Assembly (NCBI GenBank): GCA_013365365.1
Contig: JABVXU010001095.1
Location: forward strand, 1-10,244
From: Cruorifilaria tuberocauda
Taxonomy: Eukaryota > Nematoda > Chromadorea > Rhabditida > Onchocercidae
Direction: 5' to 3'
DNA length: 10,244 bases
Made by a program: the position numbers and the translations under genes. Below, piece by piece: positions 1-8,080 of the stretch. Numbering within the stretch: position 1 is the stretch's first letter; the number at the start of each line of letters is the position of its first letter. The notes below the pieces were generated by a model. The model saw nothing but the letters and a program-made list of their open reading frames with translations. It made no database searches and was not told the origin of the DNA.

Positions 1-143
1 ACTGATATCAGTCAACAGACAAAACAAAATATGCAAAAGATTCTAATGAACTATTATTTCGTTCTAGCTTTTAGATTATGTGATAGTTTCTATAAGTTTG
101 TTTCAAATTCAATAGAATTCCAATCATACCAATATGCTCTCAG
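1..143 (+). other. Intron sequence of gene 1 (3' part of the intron before the TM6 exon)
   Basis: By comparison with gene 2, the stretch left of 144 should be intron 4. A reading frame is open through it from 31, but it has no similarity to the TM5 exon, whose I-L-K-K end precedes this intron in genes 2 and 3. The intron ends at ctctcag (137-143). Confidence 0.7.
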
Positions 144-737
144 GAAATTTGGTGAACGATTCCTTTCAAACAATTCGCATAATCGCGATTTGTCACATTT
201 TCTCAAGAATCAGAAGAGGTTCACTCATACGGTAATTATCTCCTGCTGCCTTACATTTTGTAAGTTTCTACAGTCAGATTTCTGTGGAAAGTTTTCATGA
301 AGACAAATTTTTTCAATAATAATGAAATCTCTCAGGATTAAACAGGAAATCCTCAGGTTTTAGGATATATATATTTTTGTACTTCAACATTCATCTGGCG
401 AAACAGCTGTACTTCAAACTTTCACATATTACTTAATGGATTAACAAGTAATTTTTTGCTTTTATCATTTTACCCTGTTACTCCGCGTCTTACAGTTCTT
501 GCTGTGGTACCATCAACTGTGGAATATATTTTGGTAAAGTGGACCGTGGTGGATCCAATGACTTCAAATACCGTGCTGGTATGTGGCGCGTATTTACGTC
601 TGCTAAATTCTTTCAATACAGTGGTGTTATTTCTCTATCGTCAAAAAGATTTGCAGTATGCCTCAGTTAAATATTTTAAATGCTTATTCTACAGACGAAA
701 GCAACCTGTCCAGCCAATTGTTGGTTTCGGTGAATAA
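144..737 (+). CDS. Gene 1: 3' end of a nematode 7TM chemoreceptor (Srsx-like), last two exons
   Basis: This is the C-terminal part of a rhodopsin-type nematode chemoreceptor; the earlier exons lie left of the window. Exon A is 144-259 (acceptor ctctcag, donor gtaagt). It encodes the third intracellular loop and start of TM6, beginning with the second base of a split Lys codon and containing N-R-D-L-S and S-C-C-L-T-F. Exon B is 496-737 (acceptor cttacag, stop TAA 735-737), with the TM6 proline in A-V-V-P-S, TM7 with L-N-S-F-N, then Y-R-Q-K-D-L and a basic tail. Exon A is 116 nt, the same as exon 5 of gene 2, and I count 27 of 38 identical residues. Exon B is 18 nt longer than its counterpart and much more diverged, with most extra residues around the TM6-TM7 extracellular loop. 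Both exons are open and splice in frame, so nothing here suggests a pseudogene. The 7TM identity is firm; the Srsx label is inferred. Confidence 0.82.
331..356 (+). repeat. Intronic hairpin-like element shared with an intron of gene 3
   Basis: Within the last intron of gene 1, ctcaggatt and aatcctcag form an imperfect inverted repeat (8 of 9 pairs) around a loop of about eight bases. A close copy with two mismatches and one missing base lies at 10008-10031 in intron 3 of gene 3, a different intron position. In that copy the stem pairs less well. Confidence 0.45.
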
Positions 738-1141
738 GTAAATCCACCTGAACCGAATTCTTTAGTCATTACTCTGTACTCAGTTTCTGCGATAGCATTA
801 CGCGATTGTATGTTCATTGGTACTTCTTTAATGTTAGAAAAAAACTCTGAATTTCTAGGTGATGCAGAACACTGCGCAATGGTTGTTTAAGTACACTTCG
901 CAAAGCTATAAATTTTCCACTGAATCTCGGCGATCATTTCCCTTCTACCTAAACTTCTGTGATTTGATTTTCCATGTTAAATAATAGGGTGCTACAGATG
1001 ACGTCCATACGCAACACATGCAGTCAGAATTCTTAAATGTACTGCAGTTCTGCGGAGAATAACTGAAAACGATCACTGCAGGTGTTTACCTGTGTGAGAA
1101 TACTGAAGTTGAAAGATACTTGCATGAAGTGTGCAAAGACA
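738..1141. other. Spacer downstream of gene 1, no gene recognised
   Basis: This should contain the 3' UTR of gene 1. I see no AATAAA close to the stop; the first clear one is at 1411-1416, about 675 bp downstream, which would make a long UTR. No reading frame here resembles a known protein. Confidence 0.5.
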
Positions 1142-1335
1142 CATCCATTCAGAAATTCATCACACGTGTGAAAATAAATATCCATTCCGGGCGATTCAGA
1201 CTCACACCAAACATGCGAAAGACGTCCATTCAGAAACACATCAGAGGTACCAGAAGATACATTCACTCAGAAACATGTCATGCATACGAAAACACAGTCA
1301 TTCAGAAACACATCGGTGAAGAATATGCGAAGCAA
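1142..1335 (+). repeat. Degenerate CATTCAGAAACACATC-type repeat, possibly an eroded C2H2 zinc-finger coding stretch
   Basis: Variants of cattcagaaacacatc recur at about 1147, 1228 and 1300, with weaker related copies near 1184 and 1260. The stronger copies are 72-81 bp apart, close to the 84 bp of a C2H2 finger plus linker. Translated on the + strand in shifting frames, the pieces resemble finger parts: C-M-K-C-A-K, P-F-R-N-[ST]-S, and I-Q-K-H-I-G-E-E-Y, which is like the finger linker. No frame keeps a full C-C-H-H set and there are stops and frameshifts, so it cannot be a working zinc-finger gene. A non-coding degenerate repeat explains the data equally well. The open frames on both strands here are likely by-products of the repeat. 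Confidence 0.4.
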
Positions 1336-1410
1336 TGGCATCTGACTCATTTCTTCACCTACAGCTGATTTCGAAAACATTGCGTGACCTTTTGAGGGCA
1401 AATTGAAACA

Positions 1411-1416
1411 AATAAA
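1411..1416 (+). promoter_or_regulatory. AATAAA, possible polyadenylation signal
   Basis: A perfect AATAAA hexamer in the + strand orientation, and the first one downstream of gene 1. In DNA this A+T-rich it could be chance. Confidence 0.2.
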
Positions 1417-1912
1417 ATTTTAATGATACAGAAATATCAACCTCATTGGTCTGGGGATATCGTATCAAAATATTATTTTAGCTTCTGAACTGTGGAAGCT
1501 ACTAACTAGATGACAAACCATTTTCCAGCATTTGTCATTTAATCTTGACAGAATTTTAAACAAAAATTGTCCGTCAAGTTTCTGAACATTTCTAAATATC
1601 TTTCATATTTCAGTGTTTTGCTGATACGGGAATACTATTTAAATATGCTACAGGAAAGTGCACCCACATATAACACCTTTTGAATAACTGAATAGTTGCA
1701 TTTATGCAAACTGGTAATACAACCAGTATCATGGGTAAAAGCATTTTCTAGCTTCCTTTCATTTTTAAAACTCTCCTACAATATCAATTTGTAAAGCGAT
1801 GTGGTAACGATATGGTAGCGATACGTATCATTTTCAGGTACAAAGTACTTTTCAGTATTTCGAAATTTTCTAATAATTTACAACATGTATTTGTAATATT
1901 CTCCTAACCTAA
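1417..1912. other. Spacer, no gene recognised
   Basis: A+T-rich sequence without a supported reading frame. A short imperfect direct repeat (ggtaacgatat then ggtagcgatac) lies at about 1803-1825. Confidence 0.5.
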
Positions 1913-2310
1913 TTGTTAAGGATATCACATTGGGGAAAATTGTTAATTTGTTGCTTGAGTATGGGGATTCGATCTTTTTTCTTGACACTTATTTATGTAT
2001 CTTATACGATACTGCGAATGATACGGTTATTCAGACAATTTTGTACTTGTACGATATATAAATTGAGCAACATAACACATACGGTAACAAAGAGTACCAA
2101 CAATCGTATGATTGTCTTCTACATTGTAATTTATGCTATTTAATTGTGCTTCATGTCGATGATCTTCTGTACCGTAACACAATTGAGAGATTTCTATTTG
2201 GGTGAATCAGACTGCTGGCTTCCAGGTCAAGCATATATGATAGCTGTTGGACCGTACCTCAAACATGAGTTATTAAACCTTTATTACGATGGATTTGATA
2301 ACATACAGTA
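1913..2310 (+). pseudogene. Membrane-protein-like reading frame broken by one TAA; possible class B/adhesion 7TM receptor remnant
   Basis: One + strand frame is open from about 1913 to 2310 except for a TAA at 2141-2143. The first 76 codons contain a long hydrophobic stretch (S-F-F-L-T-L-I-Y-V) followed by a basic run ending in R-L-F-R, and a second hydrophobic stretch before the stop. The same frame continues past the stop with more hydrophobic residues and then D-F-Y-L-G-E-S-D-C-W-L. An aromatic residue a few positions before C-W-L, followed by a membrane segment with a Gly-Pro (here A-V-G-P-Y-L), is the usual look of the second extracellular loop and TM5 of class B/adhesion receptors. It does not resemble the three chemoreceptors in this window. 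I see no start, splice sites or partner exons, so I take it as a decayed fragment. It could also be a chance frame. Confidence 0.3.
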
Positions 2311-2389
2311 ACACAACATTGATGTAACCCGTTCGGCAATATCAAAGCGAGTATCACTATGACAAGGGAAAAGGGTAACCATTTCACTC

Positions 2390-2700
2390 TGTTAGTCAAC
2401 CACTCTCCTTAAAGCAAACCCTCGGCAATGCTTCGGGGGCTTGAGATCTTTATTCCGGTGGAGGGAGGATCGTGGTGGTTCAAAGACTACAACAAAGGGC
2501 GTACAATTTTAACTTACAGTGTTAATTCAAGAACAAAGGACCGCATCGTTCTTCTTCTTGGCTTGAGCAACAAGTTTTTGGACAAGAAGCCCATGTTAAA
2601 TCCAAAACAAAGGATTTCACCATTCTCCTTTCTTCGCCATTGTAGCGACACTGCTAATATTCTGGAATGTTTCTCGAGTCTAAATGGAAACTGAAGCCCC
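2390..2700. other. Patch of higher G+C with open frames on both strands, unidentified
   Basis: Counted by line, 2401-2460 is about 52% G+C and 2461-2640 about 40-43%, against roughly 30% in the surrounding DNA. Overlapping frames are open on both strands (+ 2428-2694 and - 2777-2514). I recognise neither product, and neither has a membrane segment, a repeated motif or a family signature. Possibilities are a decayed exon, a transposon fragment, or old bacterial (endosymbiont) DNA; nothing visible chooses between them. No target-site duplication or terminal repeat was found by eye. Confidence 0.35.
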
Positions 2701-3451
2701 ATTGATGATTGACTACTGCATGCTTTCTCCCTCAAATCTTCTCTCATGTATTCCTTGATTGTCTTTCTTTGTTTCATTAGAAAACAACTGCTTCATGAAA
2801 TACTTCCCTTACTTACTTGCATGAATCATCGCATTATAAAAGTCACACCACAGAAAATATCACCCAGTATTTACATTATTAAAGTAGGCTTGGAATTACT
2901 ATGACATAATTGAAACTTGATACAGAGATAATCTGATAATCATTCAAAGGCCAATCTCACAAATACTTTTTTAACAGATTAAAATCGTAGCAGCAGTGTT
3001 GTGCTAAAAACTTTTTCCTCTTTAATATTCCGCGAAAAGCAAATGAAATTAGTTGAAAATTCCATTTCTTAATTATAAATTAATACGAAATATTATGAAC
3101 TAAACTCTTTTTTGGATTTTCGAATTTGAATTCTTTTTTGCATCGCTTTTTTAACTTTTCATACTAATTGGTAGAATGATTTTCCTTTTTCCTTTGTGAA
3201 TAATTGTGGAACGTTTCATTTAGCATTGTGCAACTTTAGCAATGATGAATGATCGATGAAATGCAAACATTAAGGCTTTTCTGGCTTTTCGAATTTCGAT
3301 AGCACCGAATTCTGTTGGTTGATGTGAGAATTAGCCAGCAACTCCGATTTAAGTATTATTCGAAATAACAACAGCTATTGTTTTTGGAATAATTTGTCGT
3401 TAGTGAAGTGTGAGTAAGAAAATCAGCAATGCGAGCTAAAAGAATTGTCTT
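2701..3451. other. Spacer, no gene recognised
   Basis: A+T-rich DNA with many short T and A runs and no frame long enough or patterned enough to support a gene. Confidence 0.5.
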
Positions 3452-3614
3452 TGAATAATATAATTCCAATGAATATTACTCGATCAGAATTGTGAATAAT
3501 ATAATTTTAATGAATATTACTCGATCAGAATTGTGAATAATATAATTTTAATGAATATTACTCGATCAGAATTGTGAATAATATTATTTCAATGAATATT
3601 ACTCGATCAGAATT
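3452..3614 (+). repeat. 41-bp minisatellite, four tandem copies
   Basis: Copies begin at 3452, 3493, 3534 and 3575 (period exactly 41; the last copy is about one base short). Each starts tgaataatat and contains gaatattactcgatcagaa. Copies differ mainly at a few bases in the middle (attccaat, attttaat, atttcaat). An agaattgt fragment at 3441-3448 looks like the end of an earlier copy. The array lies about 1.1 kb upstream of the gene 2 start. The last copy runs into sequence whose blocks recur, in single copy, upstream of gene 3. Confidence 0.95.
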
Positions 3615-4670
3615 ATTCTCACCCTTGTCAGTATTAATAATGAATTCATAGTTTGTACAACAATAATATTACTCAGTTTTCAACAATAAAACATTTTTCT
3701 AATATATATGTACATGTTCATATTTACTAAATTGTGATTTCTTTTTTAATTCTTTGATCATTTATACAGGTTACTACGATAATAATTAGTCAATTCAATT
3801 TCATTCAAATGTGACATATTTCCCAAAAACCATTCCTATCATCCACTTTGTTAAAGATTTCTACTTGACTTCTGGCTATTGAATTTTTCTAAGTGATAAA
3901 CCTGATAAAATTGAATAAAGTTTGCCATTCTTTCTATCAGATCCTGTTGCTCTGTTCACCAGCTTTTCCATGACATCAACCGATCCGCTTTTTCCTTTCT
4001 AGGTTCTGTAGTAAAACCTTGTAATAAGAGCCGTGCTTTTGATCCAAAGATACTAGTCAGATACTAAATGCATGGTAAATGCATACAGCTTTTCCTTTCT
4101 TACCCAATAAACCTCAATTTATAGAAATTTTTAAAATGAATTTACAAATTTGGAAAGTAACACAATTGCACGTCAAATGGTTATTTACAAAGTTTATTAA
4201 TCTTTTTATCACAAAAATCTCAAATCTCTCAACGACTCATTATCAGAGTTGGTTTATTTCAAATAAACTCTTTAAAATAGTTTAATTCTTACCTACCAGA
4301 TGAAAAGAAAGATGAATCTTGAAGAATTCCAAAAGAAGACTGAAAAAGCAGTCTTAAAGAATTGTAAATACCCATTCTTCTTCTATCAATTTTCTATTTT
4401 ATGACTTTGTTCAGAATCTTTCAATATGAATCTTTTGGATGCATGGACCTTTTAATAACTTTGAATCTTATGCGACCTAAATTTCGTATATTTTAATACC
4501 ATTAATAAACTGTGCTTCGTATATTGCTCCTATCAATATCTAAAATTTCTATATAATTCAACGATCTCATCGAAAATTTCACACAAACAAAACGCTCTAA
4601 AAAATGACTTACTATTATAACTTACTTTTAATAAAACACGTCGAAATGATCATTATCGATTGGGTAATTT
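3615..4670. other. Upstream region of gene 2, no gene recognised
   Basis: A+T-rich DNA, presumably holding the gene 2 promoter. An open frame at 4079-4285 has no features of a protein. A frame open from 4604 joins gene 2 exon 1 without interruption, but I read its first part as untranslated or upstream sequence (see gene 2). Confidence 0.5.
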
Positions 4671-4681
4671 ACTTGCTACAG
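4671..4681 (+). other. Acceptor-like site before the gene 2 start, candidate spliced-leader trans-splice site
   Basis: The sequence acttgctacag matches a nematode 3' splice site and lies 48 bp upstream of the chosen ATG at 4730. Gene 3 has a similar site 35 bp before its ATG. Many nematode mRNAs receive a spliced leader at such sites, which would remove the upstream ATG at 4604 and favour the start at 4730. This is inference from position only. Confidence 0.35.
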
Positions 4682-4729
4682 GAAATTTACATTTCATTCA
4701 ATATTGAATTAATTCTGACTTCTATATCA

Positions 4730-6600
4730 ATGGATCTTGCTAATGGAAGTCTGATTGTCCACACTGCTATCGATAAGGAAGAAAGATTTCTGTCAGTTAT
4801 CAGTTATCTCCTGCATACATACGCGTATTTAGTTATCGGTATGCTACTTGCAGTGGTCAACATCCCTGTCTCTTTGATTGTGATGACACGTAAAGCACTC
4901 AGGTTAATCGATTTGTCTCATAAAGTTATCTCGTAAGTAATTCAGTTAATAAAATTTCATCAAAAATAAAAGAAACTAGTGCTGTAAAACACTGTATAAA
5001 TACCGTATAGATACTGTATAAACAGATTTTATTCAGGGATTCTTATTTGGTTCTTGCGATTGTGTTCCTTAACAGTGGATTTACTGGAATTGCTGCGATA
5101 TCATTGGGAATGAAACGACTATTCGACACGCTTCATGGCGAATCGCTCATCGATCATCACAAATGTGTGCTAAATGTTTGTTTTGTTTTTTTTTCCAGAA
5201 AGAATTTTCAACTACAAATTAAAGAAGCAATTTAGGATGTTAACATTTCCATCATATGCATTCTCTAAAAAATTCAGAGAGCAAATGATAGTTGCATGAT
5301 AAATGATAACAAATATTGTTGAAGAAATTTATTTCAAACTCAACAAAAATGAAATTTTAGGTGCCAACTCTTCTTGTCACAGCATTTCTTGTGGATGGAT
5401 TCAGTTTGTTGATGAATAGCATGGAAAGATTTGTTGTTGTTGCATTCCCGATATATTATTATGTACATAGCAGACGAATAAGTTATTTATTAATTATCGC
5501 ACAATATGCTATTACATTCGTTACAATAATTTCTACCATTGTTTCAAGTTTAATCGAGCCAACTCGACAAATATCCAATTTTTGCTTGTAAGTAATGATA
5601 GTTAATTCATTATTCTAAACAAATGTACAAAGATCACATCTTGAAATAATCGCAAGACTTTAAAATCTATAAGAAGAAGAGTCTTTCAGGTTACAAGTGG
5701 TATATGCATCTGGTTTCTATAAAGCAATACTACTGCTAACAAACACTGCCTCATTTTTCAGCGTTATTCTGATGATCGTTGTTGTTGTCATCTTGAAAAA
5801 GTATGATTTGGAGAAATTTTGTATGCAAAAAAATTATGCTATTCGATCGCTTGTTTAAAAAAAAAAAGAAAATTAAAATGAATTAATTAATTACAATCAG
5901 ATGATATTAGAAGTGTTTTATTTATCCTCCAAAAGCAATTTGGAAAAGAAACACGTGATGACATAAACAAACGCTGGACACGAAGATAACATTAAAGTAT
6001 TAAATTTAAATTTGAATAGAATTTTAATCTCATCACTATTACTGTCAGGAAATTCGGTGCGAAATTCCTTTCAAGCCATTCGTACAATCGCGATTTATCA
6101 AATTTTCTCCATGTTCAAAAGCGATACACGCAAACCGTGTTAATCTCGTGTTGTCTTACGTTTTGTACGTTCTTTCCATATTTGAATATCAATGATTACT
6201 TCTGATAGCAACGATTCATTTTCAGTAATAGCGAAAATAGTGCAATAATATTAGATTATTGGTAGAAAATCGAACGGTAAAGTATTCTTCTTTTCGAATT
6301 ACCAACAATTAGTACTCAATTAATTGTAAGTTCAATGATATTTTTAATCTGTAATCTGAATTTGATCATTCTACAGTTCTTGTTGTGGTACCAACGATAG
6401 TGCAATATACTTACATGATGGATTCCAAATCACAAATCATTGTGGTCATCGCTTTGTATATACCTTTCCTGAATTCCTTCAATATGATAATCTTGTTCGT
6501 ATGGCGTCAAGACGATCTTCGACATGCTGTACTTCACTGCTACAAACTTCTATATCATGGAGGGCGAAGTCAGATTCATGCGGTCACCAATGACTTTTGA
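4730..6600 (+). CDS. Gene 2: complete six-exon nematode 7TM chemoreceptor (Srsx-like)
   Basis: A G-protein-coupled receptor expected in the membrane of sensory neurons, sensing small molecules; the ligand is unknown. Exons are 4730-4902, 5037-5175, 5361-5587, 5690-5800, 6049-6164 and 6377-6600, joining in frame to 329 residues, a usual length for this class. The N-terminus has an N-G-S glycosylation site (residues 5-7). TM1 is about 31-53, TM2 60-82, TM3 105-127 (Cys101 before it, E126-R127 in place of DRY), TM4 146-168, TM5 190-215, TM6 246-266 with Pro261, and TM7 275-297 with P-F-L-N-S-F-N in place of NPxxY. Cys179 likely bonds to Cys101. TM6 lacks the CWxP tryptophan. The basic third loop ends in Q-K-R. 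I chose the ATG at 4730 because it gives a short glycosylated N-terminus; a start at 4604 would add 42 mostly hydrophobic residues. Exon 1 has a second in-frame donor at 4933. Family 7TM is firm; Srsx is the best-fitting subfamily. Confidence 0.88.
4903..4932 (+). other. Optional 30-nt exon 1 extension between two in-frame donors of gene 2
   Basis: The donor that matches gene 3 is weak (AG|gttaat at 4903). Thirty bases later is a consensus donor (gtaagt at 4933). Both leave the same codon phase, and the frame between them is open, so the second donor would add ten residues, L-I-D-L-S-H-K-V-I-S, to the first intracellular loop after Arg58. Gene 3 has only the first position (gtaaac). Confidence 0.5.
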
Positions 6601-7092
6601 AGATAAAAAAAATTATTTTCTGAGCTAATCGCATTTTATTTCGATGATTTACACTTATTTATCAAACAAATTTTCTGCTTTCTATCAAGTCATTCGTTTT
6701 CTGACATTAATTTTCGAAATTACATATTATAAATTTGAATAACAATTATGAATACCTTATTTGAATGTTGTGAAGAAATTAAATGTAATGTATTGTATGT
6801 TTTTACAACTATGATGAGAAAAATAGTTTCAGAAAGTGAGTTTATAAAAGCCAATTGGTATGAGTAGAAAATATATCTGAAGGGGAAATTCTCATTTATT
6901 AGAATTACAAATTGTAACTTTTGTTTTTCAAGAATTTTAAACCAACTGATATTGTCAGTTGACATCGTTATAATTTCATTTTATATATCAAAATATGAAC
7001 TGCAAGTGAACTAAATTCTTATAACTATTATGAATTTCTCTATTCGGAAATTCTGTGAGCAATTCTTTATACTTCCGATAAAATGGAATTTC
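6601..7092. other. Spacer downstream of gene 2, no gene recognised
   Basis: This should include the 3' UTR of gene 2, but I find no AATAAA in the first several hundred bases. A minus-strand open frame at 6965-6720 is A+T-driven, has no recognisable motif and overlaps nothing conserved. Confidence 0.5.
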
Positions 7093-7158
7093 ATGGAATT
7101 AAAAGGAAAGACTTTATAAAATTAAAATGGAATTAAAAGGAAAGACTTTATAAAATTA
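7093..7158 (+). repeat. 34-bp tandem duplication, two copies
   Basis: The unit beginning atggaattaaaaggaaag at 7093 is repeated at 7127, with 32 matching bases in a row at an offset of 34. A short partial copy (aaatggaatt) precedes it at 7081. The identity of the copies points to a recent duplication; no coding role is seen. Confidence 0.93.
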
Positions 7159-7954
7159 TGTTTGTCAAATTACCTTCAGAATATTTTCCATATAACTAAA
7201 TAGGCGTAATTCGTCTTACTGAAGTTATTTTGTCACTTCAATTTATTGAATACAGATTTTAGCAATTTTAATGTAACCCGATATCTTCAATCCATTTTTT
7301 TTAGTATATTTTTTACTCTTCGATGATTTTTAGACTGTAAGAGTTTAAAGTTTGTGCGCAAAAATTTTGCTACTGTGCACTGTTTTTCGTTAGTTTTTGA
7401 TTTGTAAGCTAATTTGATTGTGTGACCTCTACAGACAAATAGATATTATATACAATTCAAATAAATTATTGCTTTATTACTCGTTGAAAAAACAAATGAA
7501 ACTTAATGGCTTAAGTTCGTTAACAATTTATTCACCGTTAAGTATCGTTAAGATGCTTATACGAGGAAGCTAAATGTTACAGCTTTGCAAATGATGAAGT
7601 GTAAATGCTTCACATTATGCCATTTTATCTATTTTTGCAGAGAAGAGGAGAGCTTATCAGTTAAAGTTTCTTCCGCTTTTTCGCTTTTCGGAATCCTTCC
7701 GGAATACTGCAAAGTTCTTTTATTTTATTAATTCTCTTTTAAGGATATTTCAATGATTTTTTTTAATATTTTAACTTTGGGAAATAATAAAGTAGTAACT
7801 AAATTGCCATTATCATCATTTTTTCGTCATGTTTATCAAACCAGTAAAAGAAACTTCATCTCTTCTAAAATTAGATCTATGATTTGTCTCAAGTTTCATT
7901 ACAACCAAGCTAATCCAAAAACAATAAATGTTATTGAAAATACTATAACCTCAG
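7159..7954. other. Spacer, no gene recognised
   Basis: A+T-rich DNA without a supported gene. AATAAA occurs near 7459. The open frame 7753-8040 starts here but shows only low-complexity, unpatterned residues. Confidence 0.5.
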
Positions 7955-8080
7955 TAAATATTACTCTAAGATTCGATCAGAGTCATTTGCTTATTCTCAC
8001 GATTCTGACGATATTAATAAGCAATTTGAATTACGCATAATAGCATACAACGCCAACAATAAATTCTTTCTCCCATTTAT
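7955..8080 (+). repeat. Diverged counterpart of the post-minisatellite sequence upstream of gene 2
   Basis: Short blocks occur in the same order as at about 3594-3690: aatattactc, cgatcaga, attctcac, tattaataa, then caacaataaa. Small insertions separate them here. The distance to the following receptor start is about 1.2 kb here and about 1.1 kb for gene 2. The 41-bp unit is not repeated at this locus. This is best read as shared upstream DNA from the gene duplication. Confidence 0.5.

Noticed and set aside
31..143. Open frame from an ATG at 31 running into the gene 1 TM6 exon
   Set aside because: The part before 144 does not resemble the TM5 exon of the paralogues, and a good acceptor (ctctcag) sits exactly where homology begins, so it is intron read-through.
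456..495. Start of the last gene 1 exon at 456
   Set aside because: Homology to gene 2 and the phase of the preceding exon place the junction after cttacag at 495.
1033..1266. Minus-strand open frame of 77 codons
   Set aside because: It overlaps the degenerate repeat and its repeated F-L-N-G piece is the complement of the repeat unit; no protein family features.
4604..4729. Upstream ATG extending gene 2 by 42 residues
   Set aside because: The added residues are hydrophobic and A+T-driven, gene 3 has no counterpart, and an acceptor-like site at 4681 suggests the mRNA begins downstream. It cannot be excluded fully.
4990..5025. Repeated tgtataaa/cgtataga motif in intron 1 of gene 2
   Set aside because: Only short imperfect copies in A+T-rich intron sequence; not distinguishable from chance.
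5176..5235. Extension of gene 2 exon 2 past 5175
   Set aside because: The gtttgt donor is present at the same position in gene 3 and gives in-frame joining to TM3; reading on gives unrelated Phe-rich residues.
6720..6965. Minus-strand open frame of 81 codons downstream of gene 2
   Set aside because: Rich in Ile, Asn and Tyr as expected from A+T-rich DNA, with no motif, no splice partner and no similarity to the receptors.
7753..8040. Plus-strand open frame of 95 codons
   Set aside because: No recognisable domain. Part of it overlaps the non-coding blocks shared with the gene 2 upstream region, where the counterpart is not open in the same frame.
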